Shown here: positions 51,401 to 63,500 of the stretch, in pieces
Layout of the letters: every line of letters starts with the position of its first letter
Position numbering within the stretch: position 1 is the first letter of the stretch
From: Lineus longissimus
Lineage: Eukaryota; Nemertea; Pilidiophora; Heteronemertea; Lineidae
Direction of reading: 5' to 3'
Length of the DNA stretch: 64,000 nt
NCBI RefSeq assembly: GCF_910592395.1
Contig: NC_088313.1
Location: 188,501 to 252,500 of the forward strand
Program-made: the position numbers and the translations under genes
The notes under the pieces: generated by a model
The model's input: the letters and a program-made list of their open reading frames with translations, nothing else
What the model was told of the DNA's origin: nothing
The model's database searches: none

Positions 51401-51872
51401 CGATGATGAGTGCAAAGCAAAGAAATCGATTTCGGATACGTTTAAGTTTGGCCCTGTGAAGAACTGTGATGCTAACAATGACATTGTGTTTCTTACAACT
51501 GATGACATCTTTTCGACCTTCGGAGAGGATGACAAGAAGAAGTCATACTTGCGAGATGTCTTTTGCTATCTCCCCAACTTGCTGCTGCGTGTGTGCTATT
51601 CTCCCAAGGGAAGGCGATCATGTCCTGTTAGCCGCTGCTCCAGGAGTGAGACGAACGTAGACCAAGTCATTATCAACATGCCTGAGATGAACTGTGAGAA
51701 CGGACTGCCACCTCATCTCGCCCACGTCATGTACGTCCCATGCCTTACTCCCATCACCGTCTATCCAGAGTTCAAAATGGAACTTGCAGCAAGTGGAAGT
51801 GAAGGATGTGATGTAAAAGCAGAGGAATCAAAAGTCAGTGCTGAACTCACTGAGTCTTCTACTGAAAACTAA
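36464..51872 (+). CDS. Prominin-like five-span membrane glycoprotein with long tail
   Basis: Twenty-four phase-consistent exons: 36464-36749, 37177-37241, 37609-37817, 38049-38169, 38403-38469, 38588-38677, 38860-39059, 39290-39364, 39881-39944, 44829-44908, 45330-45418, 45701-45853, 46143-46266, 46974-47071, 47264-47348, 47628-47771, 48103-48183, 48321-48404, 48981-49034, 49328-49477, 49645-49734, 49950-50035, 50336-50410 and 50627-51872, giving about 1,271 residues (human PROM1 865). A signal peptide (residues 1-23) ends near PVAS. TM1 is at about 123-145, followed by the prominin Cys cluster CCCRCCGRCGG. TM2 (about 171-196) spans an exon junction, TM3 is at 452-476, TM4 at 503-525 and TM5 at 808-826. 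Two extracellular loops of about 255 and 280 residues lie between TM2/TM3 and TM4/TM5, and GIYGALKLDN is family-typical. Prominins mark membrane protrusions and bind cholesterol (established). The tail after TM5 is about 440 residues with internal repeats; the human tail is about 50-60. Confidence 0.9.
37073..37144 (+). repeat. Dispersed repeat, copy 2 (prominin intron 1)
   Basis: Matches the 15389-15455 segment, with the same GCCGCAATCAATTTCTTAAC core. It lies about 30 bp upstream of the acceptor of the second prominin exon. Confidence 0.75.
40480..40870 (+). repeat. Degenerate repeat array in the large prominin intron
   Basis: Five diverged units of about 60-110 bp share GGACAGCTCCTGGG(T/A)GAGTTTACAGT followed by a GGTGCTGCCATATT block. 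The intron around it (39945-44828) has no supported exon. Confidence 0.8.
41372..41854 (+). repeat. Direct repeat of about 103 bp (two copies)
   Basis: Copies at 41372-41474 and 41752-41854 share TGTATTCCTGTAGACTTCTT, CTTAAAAATATGAGAATCTG and AAATCATGCAATTATACC with few mismatches. The second copy starts exactly where the 224-bp repeat at 41531-41754 ends. Confidence 0.9.
41531..41754 (+). repeat. 224-bp repeat, copy 1
   Basis: Nearly identical to 43191-43414, with about three single-base differences by eye. It includes AATGGCGAACAAATGCTTGC and CTCCCACGGGGGTGACTGG. High identity implies a recent duplication or a recently active element. Confidence 0.9.
42262..42625 (+). repeat. Diverged direct repeat of about 100 bp
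   Basis: Copies at about 42262-42352 and 42525-42625 share GGCCATCGGCATTCAA, ATGCTGAAAG and TGCAACATGATTA. They are older and more diverged than the neighbouring repeats. Confidence 0.7.
42791..43200 (+). repeat. 206-bp tandem duplication
   Basis: Units 42791-42996 and 42997-43200 are about 96-97 percent identical. They include CCTTAGAGGGGGCAGAATGG, GAAGTCTCTCCAACAGCCAC and CAGCTGGCTGACGAGTAGG. The second unit runs directly into copy 2 of the 224-bp repeat. Confidence 0.92.
43191..43488 (+). mobile_element. Possible non-LTR retroelement 3' end
   Basis: Copy 2 of the 224-bp repeat (43191-43414) continues into GTTACAGTCGGTGTGACACA and ends near 43472-43488 in short TTGA units (TTGATTGATTGATTT). 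Short simple-repeat tails of this kind are seen at the 3' ends of some non-LTR elements. No reverse-transcriptase coding sequence is present, so this is a tentative reading. Confidence 0.35.
48573..48725 (+). repeat. 17-bp minisatellite in a prominin intron
   Basis: About nine imperfect copies of CAGTCTAATGTCACAAC. Variants have TTATGCCAC or ACACC in place of the commoner bases. It lies in the intron between exons 48321-48404 and 48981-49034. Confidence 0.85.
50627..51530 (+). repeat. Two interleaved coding motifs in the prominin tail
   Basis: Motif A (P-x-R-R-S-I-S-D-V-I-x-x-W-F) is encoded near 50674-50715, 50802-50840, 50964-51005 and 51111-51153, with a degenerate version near 51420. Motif B (L-T-T-E-D-V-F-S-V-F, then acidic) is encoded near 51036-51066, 51218-51247, 51365-51394 and 51491-51520. 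In the middle of the tail A and B alternate, suggesting expansion of one A+B unit. The first two A copies lack an adjacent B. Confidence 0.85.
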
Positions 51873-51937
51873 AAACCTGGTTTCAGAAAAACAAAAAATC
51901 GTTCAACCGATTATCCATATTAGTTATCTTAGTTATC

Positions 51938-51964
51938 AATAAAAAATATAAAACCCCAAATAAA
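51938..51964 (+). terminator. Poly(A) signals of the prominin gene
   Basis: Two AATAAA hexamers, at 51938-51943 and 51959-51964, lie within 95 bp of the prominin stop codon. The 3' UTR is short. Confidence 0.65.
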
Positions 51965-52519
51965 GTGTGTTCTTTGATTTAGATGCTATTTCACCAAAAC
52001 CTCCTTCTCACGCCTTCATATAACTTTAAGCCTGACACTCTGTAGCCCCCTGGCCTAGTAAAAGTTATTAGTTAAAAGACACTCCGAGATATATGAATTC
52101 GTATTCATACAGGACAAAAACCATTCCTTTGTGTTTCAGCGGTCGAGCAAAGAATTCATTCCCTTAAAGAAGCAGCGAATCCAAAGCCACTATGAGGCAT
52201 GCACAGAGTCCATGATCAGCTGGCAGACTCGGAAGCGACTAGAAACTTATAACCAGCTGACAGAGGCTGGAATCGATAATCAGCTGGTAGAGTTGCGAGC
52301 GACTAGGAATTGATAACCAGCTGGCCGAGTTGGAAGAGACCAGGAATAGGGGGTGAGGCTTAAACTGGTCAATAATCTATTTTGTCAATGTTTCATGTTA
52401 GGCATCAATGGGAGGAGATGCTCACCCTGACACTCTTAAGATTGTCAAAGATAATGATGCTTATATCTGATCCCAAATGAATTAAAAGTCAACATTAGAT
52501 TCATCTACGATGCCTGTAT
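51965..52519. other. Gap between convergent prominin and alpha-catenin 3' ends
   Basis: No supported gene. About 52225-52345 has degenerate repeats of AACCAGCTG-type blocks (GATAACCAGCTGGCCGAGTT and relatives). A 60-codon open frame at 52131-52313 follows an acceptor-like TTTCAG but has no recognisable product. Confidence 0.45.
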
Positions 52520-54576
52520 TTTATTATATCCAAGGATAAAAATACCAATTACATCATTACATTAGCATGGCACTATATACAACATTGACATTCAAACATA
52601 ACAAAAAGACTATGCTTTCCAAATAGAAGGAATTAGCTGTGAATAAGATTTTTACCACTAATATCTATTTTTTTCATTTTCATACAAAAGACCCAGATTA
52701 AGATCAATCACTCTGACTAATCTGCACACAAGGTGGCAGAAGTCACAGGGACTGATGGCGGCTGTGACACCACGTGTTCAAACTGATGGAATAACATGTA
52801 TCATGTCTGGTCTGGACTTGATACACAGAGTATGACACTCGATTACACCATGCGCACATTTGCAGGTGTTTAAAGATCACTTAATTTGGTAACCTTGCCA
52901 GATATATTCGCCAAATCGGATTCAGATTAAGACCAATCGGAGCGAACATCAGAAGTCTGAAAGTTCAAGAACCGAACAGACACAGAACAAAAGCTCAGAT
53001 ACACGAACGTTTCAAAAGATTCATATTTTGATGACAACAATACAATCTTAACATGAAATGGTACTGAAAGCATAATTTGACAAAAGCCATGAATGTCCTC
53101 CAACTCTTTTACATTTGAGCACTTGATATGTGAATCATGATTTGATGTCATGGACAATCAAGGGATTGTTATTGGCAGAAAAATGGTAGAGGAATGTTTA
53201 ATGTGTGCTCTCTGTATACTGCATTGATGTGTTTAAGCCAACTGTGACTCATAGGCCTGTTACAGGTAAATTAAGCCTATTGTACAGGTAGTCCACTGGT
53301 CAACGCATTAGTCAGCCATGTGGAAAACTAACTACACAACTAGCAATCTTACTCTGACACTTTTAAGTTGTACTGGAGCAGACTTGGGAAAACAGTGCCA
53401 TCCTACATTAGGAATACATGGCGTGATACTACATTTATGCTGTGCATTATATACAGTCAATAAATATTCAAAATCTTAAAGTTATATTTGATTAGAGAAG
53501 TGTCACACTATAGAGTACCAGTTATCCTTCACCAAATAGTTTGAGTTTATAAATGTCCATGTAATATAATCAGCACTGAACATGAGAATAAACATGGTAA
53601 AGGAACCATTGCAACAAGTATGTTCATACTCTGACGCTGTCAGTGTGCATCATATATCATCAACTTCTTAGTTAAACTCAAAAGATGAACTTGTTGTTAC
53701 CACTCCTTCCAAAGTTATGGTCAAAATCCTTCTTTTTCAAAATCTCTTGTGGAACCTTCCTTTGACTGGAAGCCATAGATTGGGTGATATATGTATGAAT
53801 AAAGACTCGGAAAAGCTTTTGCTGAAAACTTCACGTACAGATACACTCTGCCTTTCTGTACAAAACTGAAGTAAAAGCATTTACTAGGCCTTAGTCACAT
53901 CATCCACTGGGAGTGTCTTGAGAATATCTGACCAAAACGGATCCAGAAGTTAATATTTTGCTATTCCACTGGCAAAAGCCAAAAATTATCTTGCTGTTTG
54001 GCTTACCAACAGCTAACCAAAGATATGATGATTAACTGGAGGTCTAGAAATAACTGATATTCCAGAGAGTTGTTTAGACAATGAACTGGATACAATGTCA
54101 ATACAATATGATAATCAACTACCAAATCAATAATACAACAATAGATATTATCTGTACAGAGAGAGAGGTGTATCTGATTCACACAGGAGTAAAAATTCAC
54201 AATGGCATTTGAGGGAGAAAAGTCACTCTCAACCGTTTCGAAATGCAAAAGGAAAGGACATCCCAGCTAATTACACCTTGTTAAACTAAATTCTAACTTG
54301 ATATGTTTTAAGTAGACAAGCTGAATGAGAATTTTGAATGGTGAAACTACCTCTCTCACCAGACAAAACCTTTAGGTTTCAATCTCTTTTGAGATGAAGA
54401 GAGAAATTCTGTCAAGAGACAAGTTGACAAAGAAATAATGACCTCAAACTTAGCAGTCATAACTGCAGAAAAAATGCACCAATTGTTCAAGGGAATTTTC
54501 CCCTCATGAAAAGGGAGGGCAACCTGGACTCAGTTTCTAGGTTTAGTTCCCGATTCAAACATTTCATAGTCCATGG
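52520..54576 (-). terminator. Probable alpha-catenin 3' UTR
   Basis: About 2 kb without coding lies downstream (minus strand) of the alpha-catenin stop codon at 54577-54579. TTTATT at 52520-52525 reads AATAAA on the minus strand and is the farthest good signal before the prominin 3' end. A nearer cleavage site could exist. A diverged MITE copy lies inside. Confidence 0.45.
53780..53908. mobile_element. Diverged second copy of the MITE-like element
   Basis: Begins TGGGTGATAT, then TATGAATAAAGACT and AAAGCTTTTGCT. It shares CTTTCTGTAC and AACTGAAGTAAAAGCATTT with the 16686-16810 element, but its terminal repeats have decayed. It lies in the presumed alpha-catenin 3' UTR. Confidence 0.7.
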
Positions 54577-57500
54577 TTAACAAAAAGATGAATTGTCCTG
54601 GAACTCGCTCAGTTCCTTGACTGGTTCTATTTTCTTCACCCTGGTGCTTCGTCTTATCTTCGACGTCAGTTCCTCTGGTTTCTCTCGCCTCACCAATGGT
54701 TTTTTCTCGGGCGCTCGCATCTTCCACGATATACCCCTCACCTGGAAATGTGGAGGAACAAATTGAACATCCATCGTCAGGAGGAATTGTTTGAGACAGG
54801 GGACAGGAGAAATCTTACACTGGAGTCCATTAATCTTGCTATGACAAGGCTTTTCTATCAAAGATATACATGTACATGTAGTTCTCCAAAAATTTGCCTT
54901 TACTTTGAAACTATTTAGACGGTAATTCAGAAGACTTCTCTCAACGGAGTCTAGCTCTGTGACGTCTTCTGTACTTCATTCACAACACCTTTTTTTCAAA
55001 CCAGAACCTACCTTTACACCCTTGTTGTATTTTGTCGACGCCACGTAACTGGCCTTCACTGTCAACACCACTGCATTCATCAAATTTTTAGCAGCTTGGA
55101 TCAAAGATGTAGCACTGTCGAGCTGAAAGTGACAAGGATGTAATTACAGATTTGTACAAGTTTACATTTTAACTACAAAACTGGAAAGATGAAATATTCC
55201 ATATACTCATTACTCTCTATCCTTTGGCAGAAAGGACCACTGCTGTTTTGTCTTTGTGTCCTTGAGTAAGACACTTGACCCTACATGCTTCTATACACCT
55301 AGTTGTATAAAGGGTAATACTATGGTGTCCCAAAGCGCTTTGAGAAGGGAAACATGGAAAACGGTTTATTTATATCATTATTTAACAGGTGGCCTTGACC
55401 TACAATGGACAGGCCACTGGACTGGACATCTCATAACAAAAACCTGTAGTTTTTTTAAACTTACAAAATTGTACTGCAATTGGTACAAGTAGAATTAGTT
55501 GAGCACAAGCCTATTTACAAAAAGGTTTTTCATACTGTAGAAGTTGTCAGTGACCTACACAGCATGCATATCACATGGTGGTCTGCAACTGTGACAGGTA
55601 CAGGTTAATGGGGCTCAGACAATTTGGATTGGATATAAAGGTTAACCAGGTCAAACAAGTGGGGTTGAAAATTTCTAAAAATTGAATAGAAATAACACAA
55701 AAATATGTTAGTTCCTACTGAAAAGGGTTGTTCTAATCTTCTTATCATCATGCAGCAGATATCAGCTGATCAAATTTTCATGACAGAATTTTCAGGGGAG
55801 ATAAAGGACAACATAGGTCACCAATTACAAGCTTCATATTAGGAGGGACAGCAGAGAAAAGGGTTACAAACTTCCGCATCCCAGTAATAATTAGTGGGTT
55901 TGTTTCCAAGCTTCTACCTGATTACATTTTGGTAATGAAATTGACTTTAAGGGATCAAATTTAAACATGCATTGGATTGGATGAGGTTTAATGGTCTTAA
56001 CTAAAACCATTACCAACTCGAAACGCATGCTCTAAAAGCAAATCAATCTTAAATCTTAACCAAGAAATACATACAGAGTTTGAGTCAATTGTCTGTGCAA
56101 TAGTCTGAATCATATTCAAAAGACAACAATGAACAGTTGAAGTAATTTGCCAACAGATGACATCAAATGAAACCTACTTCCTCTGTCATGTATTGTCAGC
56201 AGTGCTGCCAGTGCGGTTGGTGTCATAGGCCTAGTGGTGGTGACTTGGTCATTGACCAGGAAAGATACATTGTTAGAGTCGGGTCATGTATTGTCAGCAG
56301 TGCTGCCAGTACGGTTGGTGTCATAGGCCTAGTGGTGGTGACTTGGTCATTGACCAGGAAAGATACATTGTTAGAGTCAGGTCATGTATAGTCAGCAGTG
56401 CTGCCAGTACGGTTGGTGTCATAGGCCTAGTGGTGGTGACTTGGTCATTGACCAGGAAAGATACATTGTTAGAGTCGGGTCATGTATTGTCAGCAGTGCT
56501 GCCAGTGCGGTTGGTGTCATAGGCCTAGTGGTGGTGACTTGGTCATTGACCAGGAAAGATACATTGTTAGAGTCGGGTCATGTATTGTCAGCAGTGCTGC
56601 CAGTGCGGTTGGTGTCATAGGCCTAGTGATGGTGACTTGGTCATTGACCAGGAAAGATACATTGTTAGAGTCGGGTCATGTATTGTCAGCAGTGCTGCCA
56701 GTACGGTTGGTGTCATAGGCCTAGTGGTGGTGACTTGGTCATTGACCAGGAAAGATACATTGTTAGAGTCGGGTCATGTATTGTCAGCAGTGCTGCCAGT
56801 ACGGTTGGTGTCATAGGCCTAGTGGTGGTGACTTGGTCATTGACCAGGAAAGATACATTGTTAGAGTCGGGTCATGTATTGTCAGCAGTGCTGCCAGTAC
56901 GGTTGGTGTCATAGGCCTAGTGATGGTGACTTGGTCATTGACCAGGAAAGATACATTGTTAGAGTCGGGTCATGTATTGTCAGCAGTGCTGCCAGTGCGG
57001 TTGGTGTCATAGGCCTAGTGATGGTGACTTGGTCATTGACCAGGAAAGATACATTGTTAGAGTCGGGTCATGTATTGTCAGCAGTGCTGCCAGTGCGGTT
57101 GGTGTCATAGGCCTAGTGATGGTGACTTGGTCATTGACCAGGAAAGATACATTGTTAGAGTCGGGTCATGTATTGTCAGCAGTGCTGCCAGTACGGTTGG
57201 TGTCATAGGCCTAGTGGTGGTGACTTGGTCATTGACCAGGAAAGATACATTGTTAGAGTCGGGTCATGTATTGTCAGCAGTGCTGCCAGTACGGTTGGTG
57301 TCATAGGCCTAGTGGTGGTGACTTGGTCATTGACCAGGAAAGATACATTGTTAGAGTTGGGGATCCAAATCACAACGTTGTCAAAAACCTTAACCACCAG
57401 ACCACGCTGACATAAAAGCCTAACTTGGTACAATTTCAGGCCCGCTACATTCCCAGGCCCGCTACATTCCCAGCCCCGCTACATTCCCAGGCCCGCTACA

Positions 57501-60500
57501 TTCCCAGGCCCGCTACATTCCCAGGCCCGCTACATTCCCAGGCCCGCTACATTCCCAGGCCCGCTACATTCCCAGGCCCGCTACATTCCCAGGCCCGCTA
57601 CATTCCCAGGCCCGCTACATTCCCAGGCCCGCTACATTCCCAGGCCCGCTACATTCCCAGGCCCGCTACATTCCCAGGCCCGCTACATTCCCAGGCCCGC
57701 TACATTCCCAGGCCCGCTACATTCCCAAATTGAGAGGCATTTTCTCTGTGACAATTCCTTGCTTGACTTACCCCTGAAACGATAAGTTCTCCACTGATGT
57801 TCTGCACATCTGCCTTCACCTTGCTGGTGATGTTCAACTGATGGCAATAGAGGGCGATGCGCTGCAGATACGCGTGCAGATCTTTCTTGGACTCCGAGTC
57901 AGGACACTGGAGAAGAGACAGCAGCCGTCAGAACAGAAATCAAAATCCATTCAACTTGATCTGATTTGAAACAACTCAGGTGAGTCAAGAACAAATTACA
58001 GCTTTAAAGGAAAACTTTTTTAGAAAAAATGTACAACTGGACACAAAATGTAACAAAAGGTATCTTTTCATCAAGTAAATCACGTACCTGATCACCAATT
58101 TCACGCGCAAGCTTGTCCATTTTTGCACCAGCCTCCGAGATCTTCTTAGCAGCATTAATCAAGTCCATGGTGCTCTTCAGTGGCCCACGCCCCCTCGTAA
58201 AATCTGTCATCTCCATCATAATCACGCACATTTGTTTCGCAAGGATGATGATGTCATTGCCGCTTGCATCCCATTTTGCGATCTCACGGTCCAGTTTCGC
58301 TTTCTCCAATCGGAAGAATTCGACCTGGCGTTGAATTTGTTGTTTCTCTTCCTCGGGCAGACGACGCATCATTGCCCGCTCACTTGTCTCATCCAAGATG
58401 TCATCTTGGTCTGTGTAGCGACTCACTGGAAAGGAACGGATACAATCAAATGAAATGAACATCAATGGACGTGACTGCTTCACGCCCTGCAGCATATGGA
58501 GACAAACCTTAGACCTGCAGCGGTAATAAAAGCAAATTGAGGCACCAGCACAAGACCTTAGAAGGAGGAGGACGACTGTGGTTGACCTATGTTCCAGATG
58601 GAGACAATAAATGGGTTTAAGTCTAAACCACATCACTGTTGGAAAGCATGGCAAGTCTAACTCCAGTTGATTTGCAGTTCTGTAATTTGGAGCCAGCTCT
58701 CAGTTGATTTGTAACAACTGGGTCAGGGATCAATCAATACTTACACTTGCTGGTTCGTTCATATTCACTCTCATAATCATTGTAGTAGTTGTCTTCTTCT
58801 TCGCTGTCAATGTCCTCGGGATTCTGCAAGGACGAACATCATGAAAACGCTTTGAGCAAGGTCAGCAAAGGTTAAACAAAGATACCACAGAAAAGGATAA
58901 ACAAAGCAGGAAAAAGTGCCAAGTATGCGTTTTCTTGGCATCTACATGTGAGAGGGAAAATTTGAAGTACCGATAGTTGTTTGCTTCTTGGCAGATGAGC
59001 ACATCTCTCCAAACCTTGGCCAGCGTAATACAACTCACCCTGTTCATCAGAACTGTCCTCCTGATCTCACGGACGCCCTCATAGACATACTGAGCTGCTT
59101 CAACAAACTCCGTCTCGTTGACCTCTTTCGGTGGCGAGGAGCTCAGGCCATCGACCGCATGCTCCACCTTCTCAGCAAAGTTTGGCATGACTGAAGTGAC
59201 ATTAGAAGTTGAATCAGACTAGCAAATCACCTCAGAACATACTAGAATCAGTTTAATATAACTCCGTTACCGAGGTCAATAGAAAAAGGATTTCCATCAA
59301 GCTCAATCCAACATTATATCAATCCTTGCTGGATGATGGTGCATGATAGTTTTTTGAGTTCAAGAAGAGAAGAATGCTGACTGGTCCCAGCCCACTTACT
59401 CTGGTCTCTCATTATGGTAACAGCGTCGTTAACCCGGTCAGTGTACAGCCCTGGTTCATAGTTGTCCATCTCCGCGTTGACCACGTTGCAGACGCGGGCA
59501 GAGCGCCCTCTAATGGCACCGGCGGTACGATCCAGGGTGTCTGGATCAAGCTCTTGGAGAGCCAGAACACATTTGTTGACATCTTCAAGAATATGACTCT
59601 CTGAAATAATTCAATGAATAATTTATCAGAAACTTGTCACACACTATATCTAAAGCAAAAAAGTCTTATTTTCATGTGCAAATGGTACCTATAGCAATCA
59701 TAATCTTTCAATGCATGCAGCAAGCATGATGTGGAACTCAGAAAATGGCTATCATAATGACTAATGCAGCCTACCTGATACTGCCAAGAAGTCATCAATG
59801 GTTGTGATGTCGTCCACAGCCTCTGTCAGCAGCTTCACCTGTTTCTCCCAGGCATCCTTGAACAGGTCCATATTCTCGGCAGCAGGCTTGGAGTTGTTAC
59901 GGGCAGCCAGGATGCGGGCAGCATTGATAACCTGAAGACACCACAATCGGTTCATTAGTCGCAGGAAACGGACAAACGCACAAAGCTAATTGAAGACCCG
60001 AGGGAGAAGGGAATAGTCAAAGGAGAGGGTTCCCATAAACTGGTACAGATATCAAAGAGAGAAAACAGTTTAAAAACACTAGTGGGAAGAGAGTTCCGTG
60101 TTACCCCCAGAGCCATTACTCTTCAATGTGTAACTATCTAACCTCAAATGTGGGGAATTTCGCATTCACAAAGAAAACATTCAAGTATAGAGACTGCAAT
60201 ATGTACTGTGAAAGGCCTCTTAGATGTATCCACACCAGTGCAGATAAAAAAGATATCTCCTCTCACACTGACCTGTGGGCAAAGCGCCTCAATCTGACTA
60301 GCAGCCATCCTGACTAACTTAACCCCTTCCTCGTTCGTCGACATGGAACAAGCAAGATTTGCCACCTCCACAAGCTTGTTCGCATGCTCCGTGAACACTT
60401 GGGCATAGTCTTCAACTTCTTCGTGATTTCCTGCCTTGGCTGACTCGATCAGGACAAGCAGGGGAACGTTTGTCTCCAAGAAGGAATCAGAAACATGGTC

Positions 60501-63500
60501 GACAACGGCTTTACGGAGCTGAAATAAAAACCAAGTAACCAATGAATGAGATGGCATTGGGATTCATTTTTCTACCGAGAAGATGTTGCCACAACTACGT
60601 CATGACGTCGAGTCATCAATTATTGCAAACACGTTCAGGGGATCAGCCCCAAAATGCTGCAACTCTAAAGCCACCAATACTTGAAGAGATGTTGTGACAA
60701 TGAATGTTGAAGTCGGAACCTTTCACCTACCTGTCTGCGCAGATCTCGGGTTTTGCGACACATGTTTTCAATGGCCTTGTCCAAGGATTCACTTGGTTCC
60801 TTTTTACCCGCCTGCAATACAAAATGCGGAAACCCACAATTGAACCAGATGCAAGTATTTGGTCAGAATTATTCCCCACACTGTTGCCCACATGAAAAGG
60901 TCAACAATAGCTAATGGATATTAACTAAAACTAGAGCTTCATAACAATGCAGCACAATTGAGTGTAAGCCTACTTCCAGTTCTAGGCTAATTCAAAAAGT
61001 GATTTGAGTTACTATTGTTTCAAATTAGCATACCTAGGCTATTGCATGTATTACAACCCATCCAAAAACTGACGACCAGTCTTGATAGAAGCTTGAGAGT
61101 CCATTCTACATGTATATCGCGAGTCACTGGCAGGTGTGAAATAGACACACCATGCCTCAAGAAACCTGGCATCAAAGGGGATATGCATGCATGCTGTTAT
61201 TCTGGGATTTAATACAATATGCAGGATTTGGGAATTAGTAATCACTTCTTTGACTGGCCCACATGTGTGGATCATAAACACAAAATGACATGCATTCTCT
61301 ACATCACAAGACTGAAAAATTCATCTCCTCAAATTTGATTTGGAAGACCGGGCTGTCAAGAGTCAGGCAGTGGTTAGACTGACATTCCAAATTAACATTA
61401 ATGAAATTAATGAAATTAGTAAGGCTAGTGTGAAGGGATACAGGTCAGAAAATGCAGGTGGGTGTGGGGTGATGTCAGACTTTAATGTTCCACAGAAATT
61501 CATCAACTGTAGGAAGTCATAGCAAACAGGGAGATTCCTTTCAAAGTCGATTTCATGCCAATCCATGCAATGTACCTTGTCTTTAAGAAAGGCAAGCCCG
61601 AAAGATTTCTTTTTTCCACACTGGAGGAAAGATTATTGTTAAAACAGTTAGTTAGGAAGGATCGAAACATGTAAGATAGGAAAATGTACACACTGAGAAG
61701 GTTATTGCTTTCTTTCAAATGAAGATATTTTGTTTCTGCTCTTTACGATAGGGTTGGTAATACCCCTGCTAGAAGTGAACCAATACCAAAAGCACCATGT
61801 CTCAGATACTAGGAATGAGAATAAGAGCAAAGGACAAATCAAGAGTGACAGTTATATTTTGAAGAAGGATACATGTGATGATGAATTTGTAGTTAAAATC
61901 AAAAGAGAGAAGTTTTGATGGAAAACGGATGAGAAAATAAGTTAAGAGAGAAATACAAATCAGAATGCTTACATTGTTCATGTACTCCGTCAATAGGTCC
62001 TGCAATGCCTGTCTGACCGCGTTACACTCCTGGACGATGCGTTCTCGACGATCGTCCCTGGTGCTGGAAGAGTCCGCCATGAGTGCGGCACCACTGATGA
62101 TGCTTTCCAACCTCTCCTCCAGTGACGGACGTGTGCGAACCTCGTTGTACGCCATAGGCTCCATTATGATTTTTTGCTGCAATGAAGAGAAAAAAATTGA
62201 ATATTAGAGAAGAAATGACGTGTTCTGAACTCCAGATCTCAAGCAACTGACACAAGTGTGAGACCATTTTAAAGGTGATTTTGTGCACAACCAGTCTATG
62301 CCAATAACTCAATATCTGTCTTGGCCCTTCTGTTGCCAGAGCTGGTCAAAAATATCGCCACTTACATCGAATTCCTCAAGTGCAGCAGCCAACTCTCCTA
62401 CTCCTTCATAGGGATGAGCCTCAGACGTCCCAGTAGCTTGAGCCACACCCTCGATAAGGTTCACAGCATCACACACTTGTTTATACACGTAATCTCTGTT
62501 AGCTTTGGCAGCTGGGAGCTCAGGGTGGCGCACGTAGGCCTGAAAAATAAGACATCAGTATTCCGATTTACTGGTCAGATGAAAAGTCACCATCACCGGC
62601 ACAAACATCTTGCACCTCAGTACAAAACCCATTACAATCGCAAACAGATTTTGAGTTAGATTACATCAGTTAAGTGGCAGAGATAAGAGAAAAGTTATGA
62701 AGGCATGACTCAACAAGGATGCTCATATCAAAGCACAGTTTTGTTCAAGAAGTAGTCTGGTGTCCGTGTCCATTTCAAATCTACTTATAGTATTATTTCA
62801 AAGATCGGCACTCTCTGGACAATGCAGTCAAGTGTCTCTCCCAAGGTTACAGACCTTTGATGTTGTCAACAACAACATACTGTTCTTCTTGAGCGTTGCC
62901 CGCGCCGAGGCAAGGTCATCCCGCCGCCTTGGATCCTTCAAATCATTCTGACGTCTGCCCGCACGGTCCGACAACTCCATGATACTCTTGCCGAATTTAC
63001 GGAAGCGGGTCATCAGTTCCTGTTGACTTGTAGCATTGCACAGCTGGTCAAGGTCACCTTCAACCTGAAGAGAATCATCAAAGGAAATTGTTGCAGACTC
63101 AAAGTTTTGGTATCCACAAAAGATATCTCAACTTGAACATCACAATACTACATTCTGGAGACCAGCTCCTGCTTTTGTGACAGAACTAAATAGTAGTTTG
63201 GAACAAAAAAGATCAGTTATTTACTGGAATTCAGTACTCTGGTTCATGATAGTAATCAACCACACTGTAAACCATCAAATATTTTGTTTTATCTTTGCAC
63301 TTTTTGTTGTATTTATGGAGTCAAGACTGTAAAAACCTAAAACAATCAGTGGCAGTTGGCAGCTGTGGTTTCCCTATAAATCAGGGAAAGTGACTGCTTA
63401 CATTCTTTAGTGTTATTAGCAGAAGATGGACATCCACCATGTCAGCCAGGATCAGCAGACGTGTGACTGACGACAGGAGCGCCCTCGCTGCACGAACCAT

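Noticed and set aside
52131-52313. Small open frame after an acceptor-like TTTCAG, considered as an extra prominin exon
   Set aside because: The prominin frame already ends at 51872 with poly(A) signals by 51964, and the segment is made of degenerate repeats.
56186-57361. CRISPR array
   Set aside because: The units are contiguous 98-bp repeats with no unique spacers, in an animal intron.
56167-57410. Series of overlapping 74-80 codon open frames on the plus strand
   Set aside because: They recur every 98 bp because of the satellite; each is the same sequence read through two repeat units.
57425-57733. 102-codon open frame rich in Pro, Ala, Arg and Tyr
   Set aside because: Pure 17-bp minisatellite inside an alpha-catenin intron on the opposite strand; the open frame follows from a stop-free unit.
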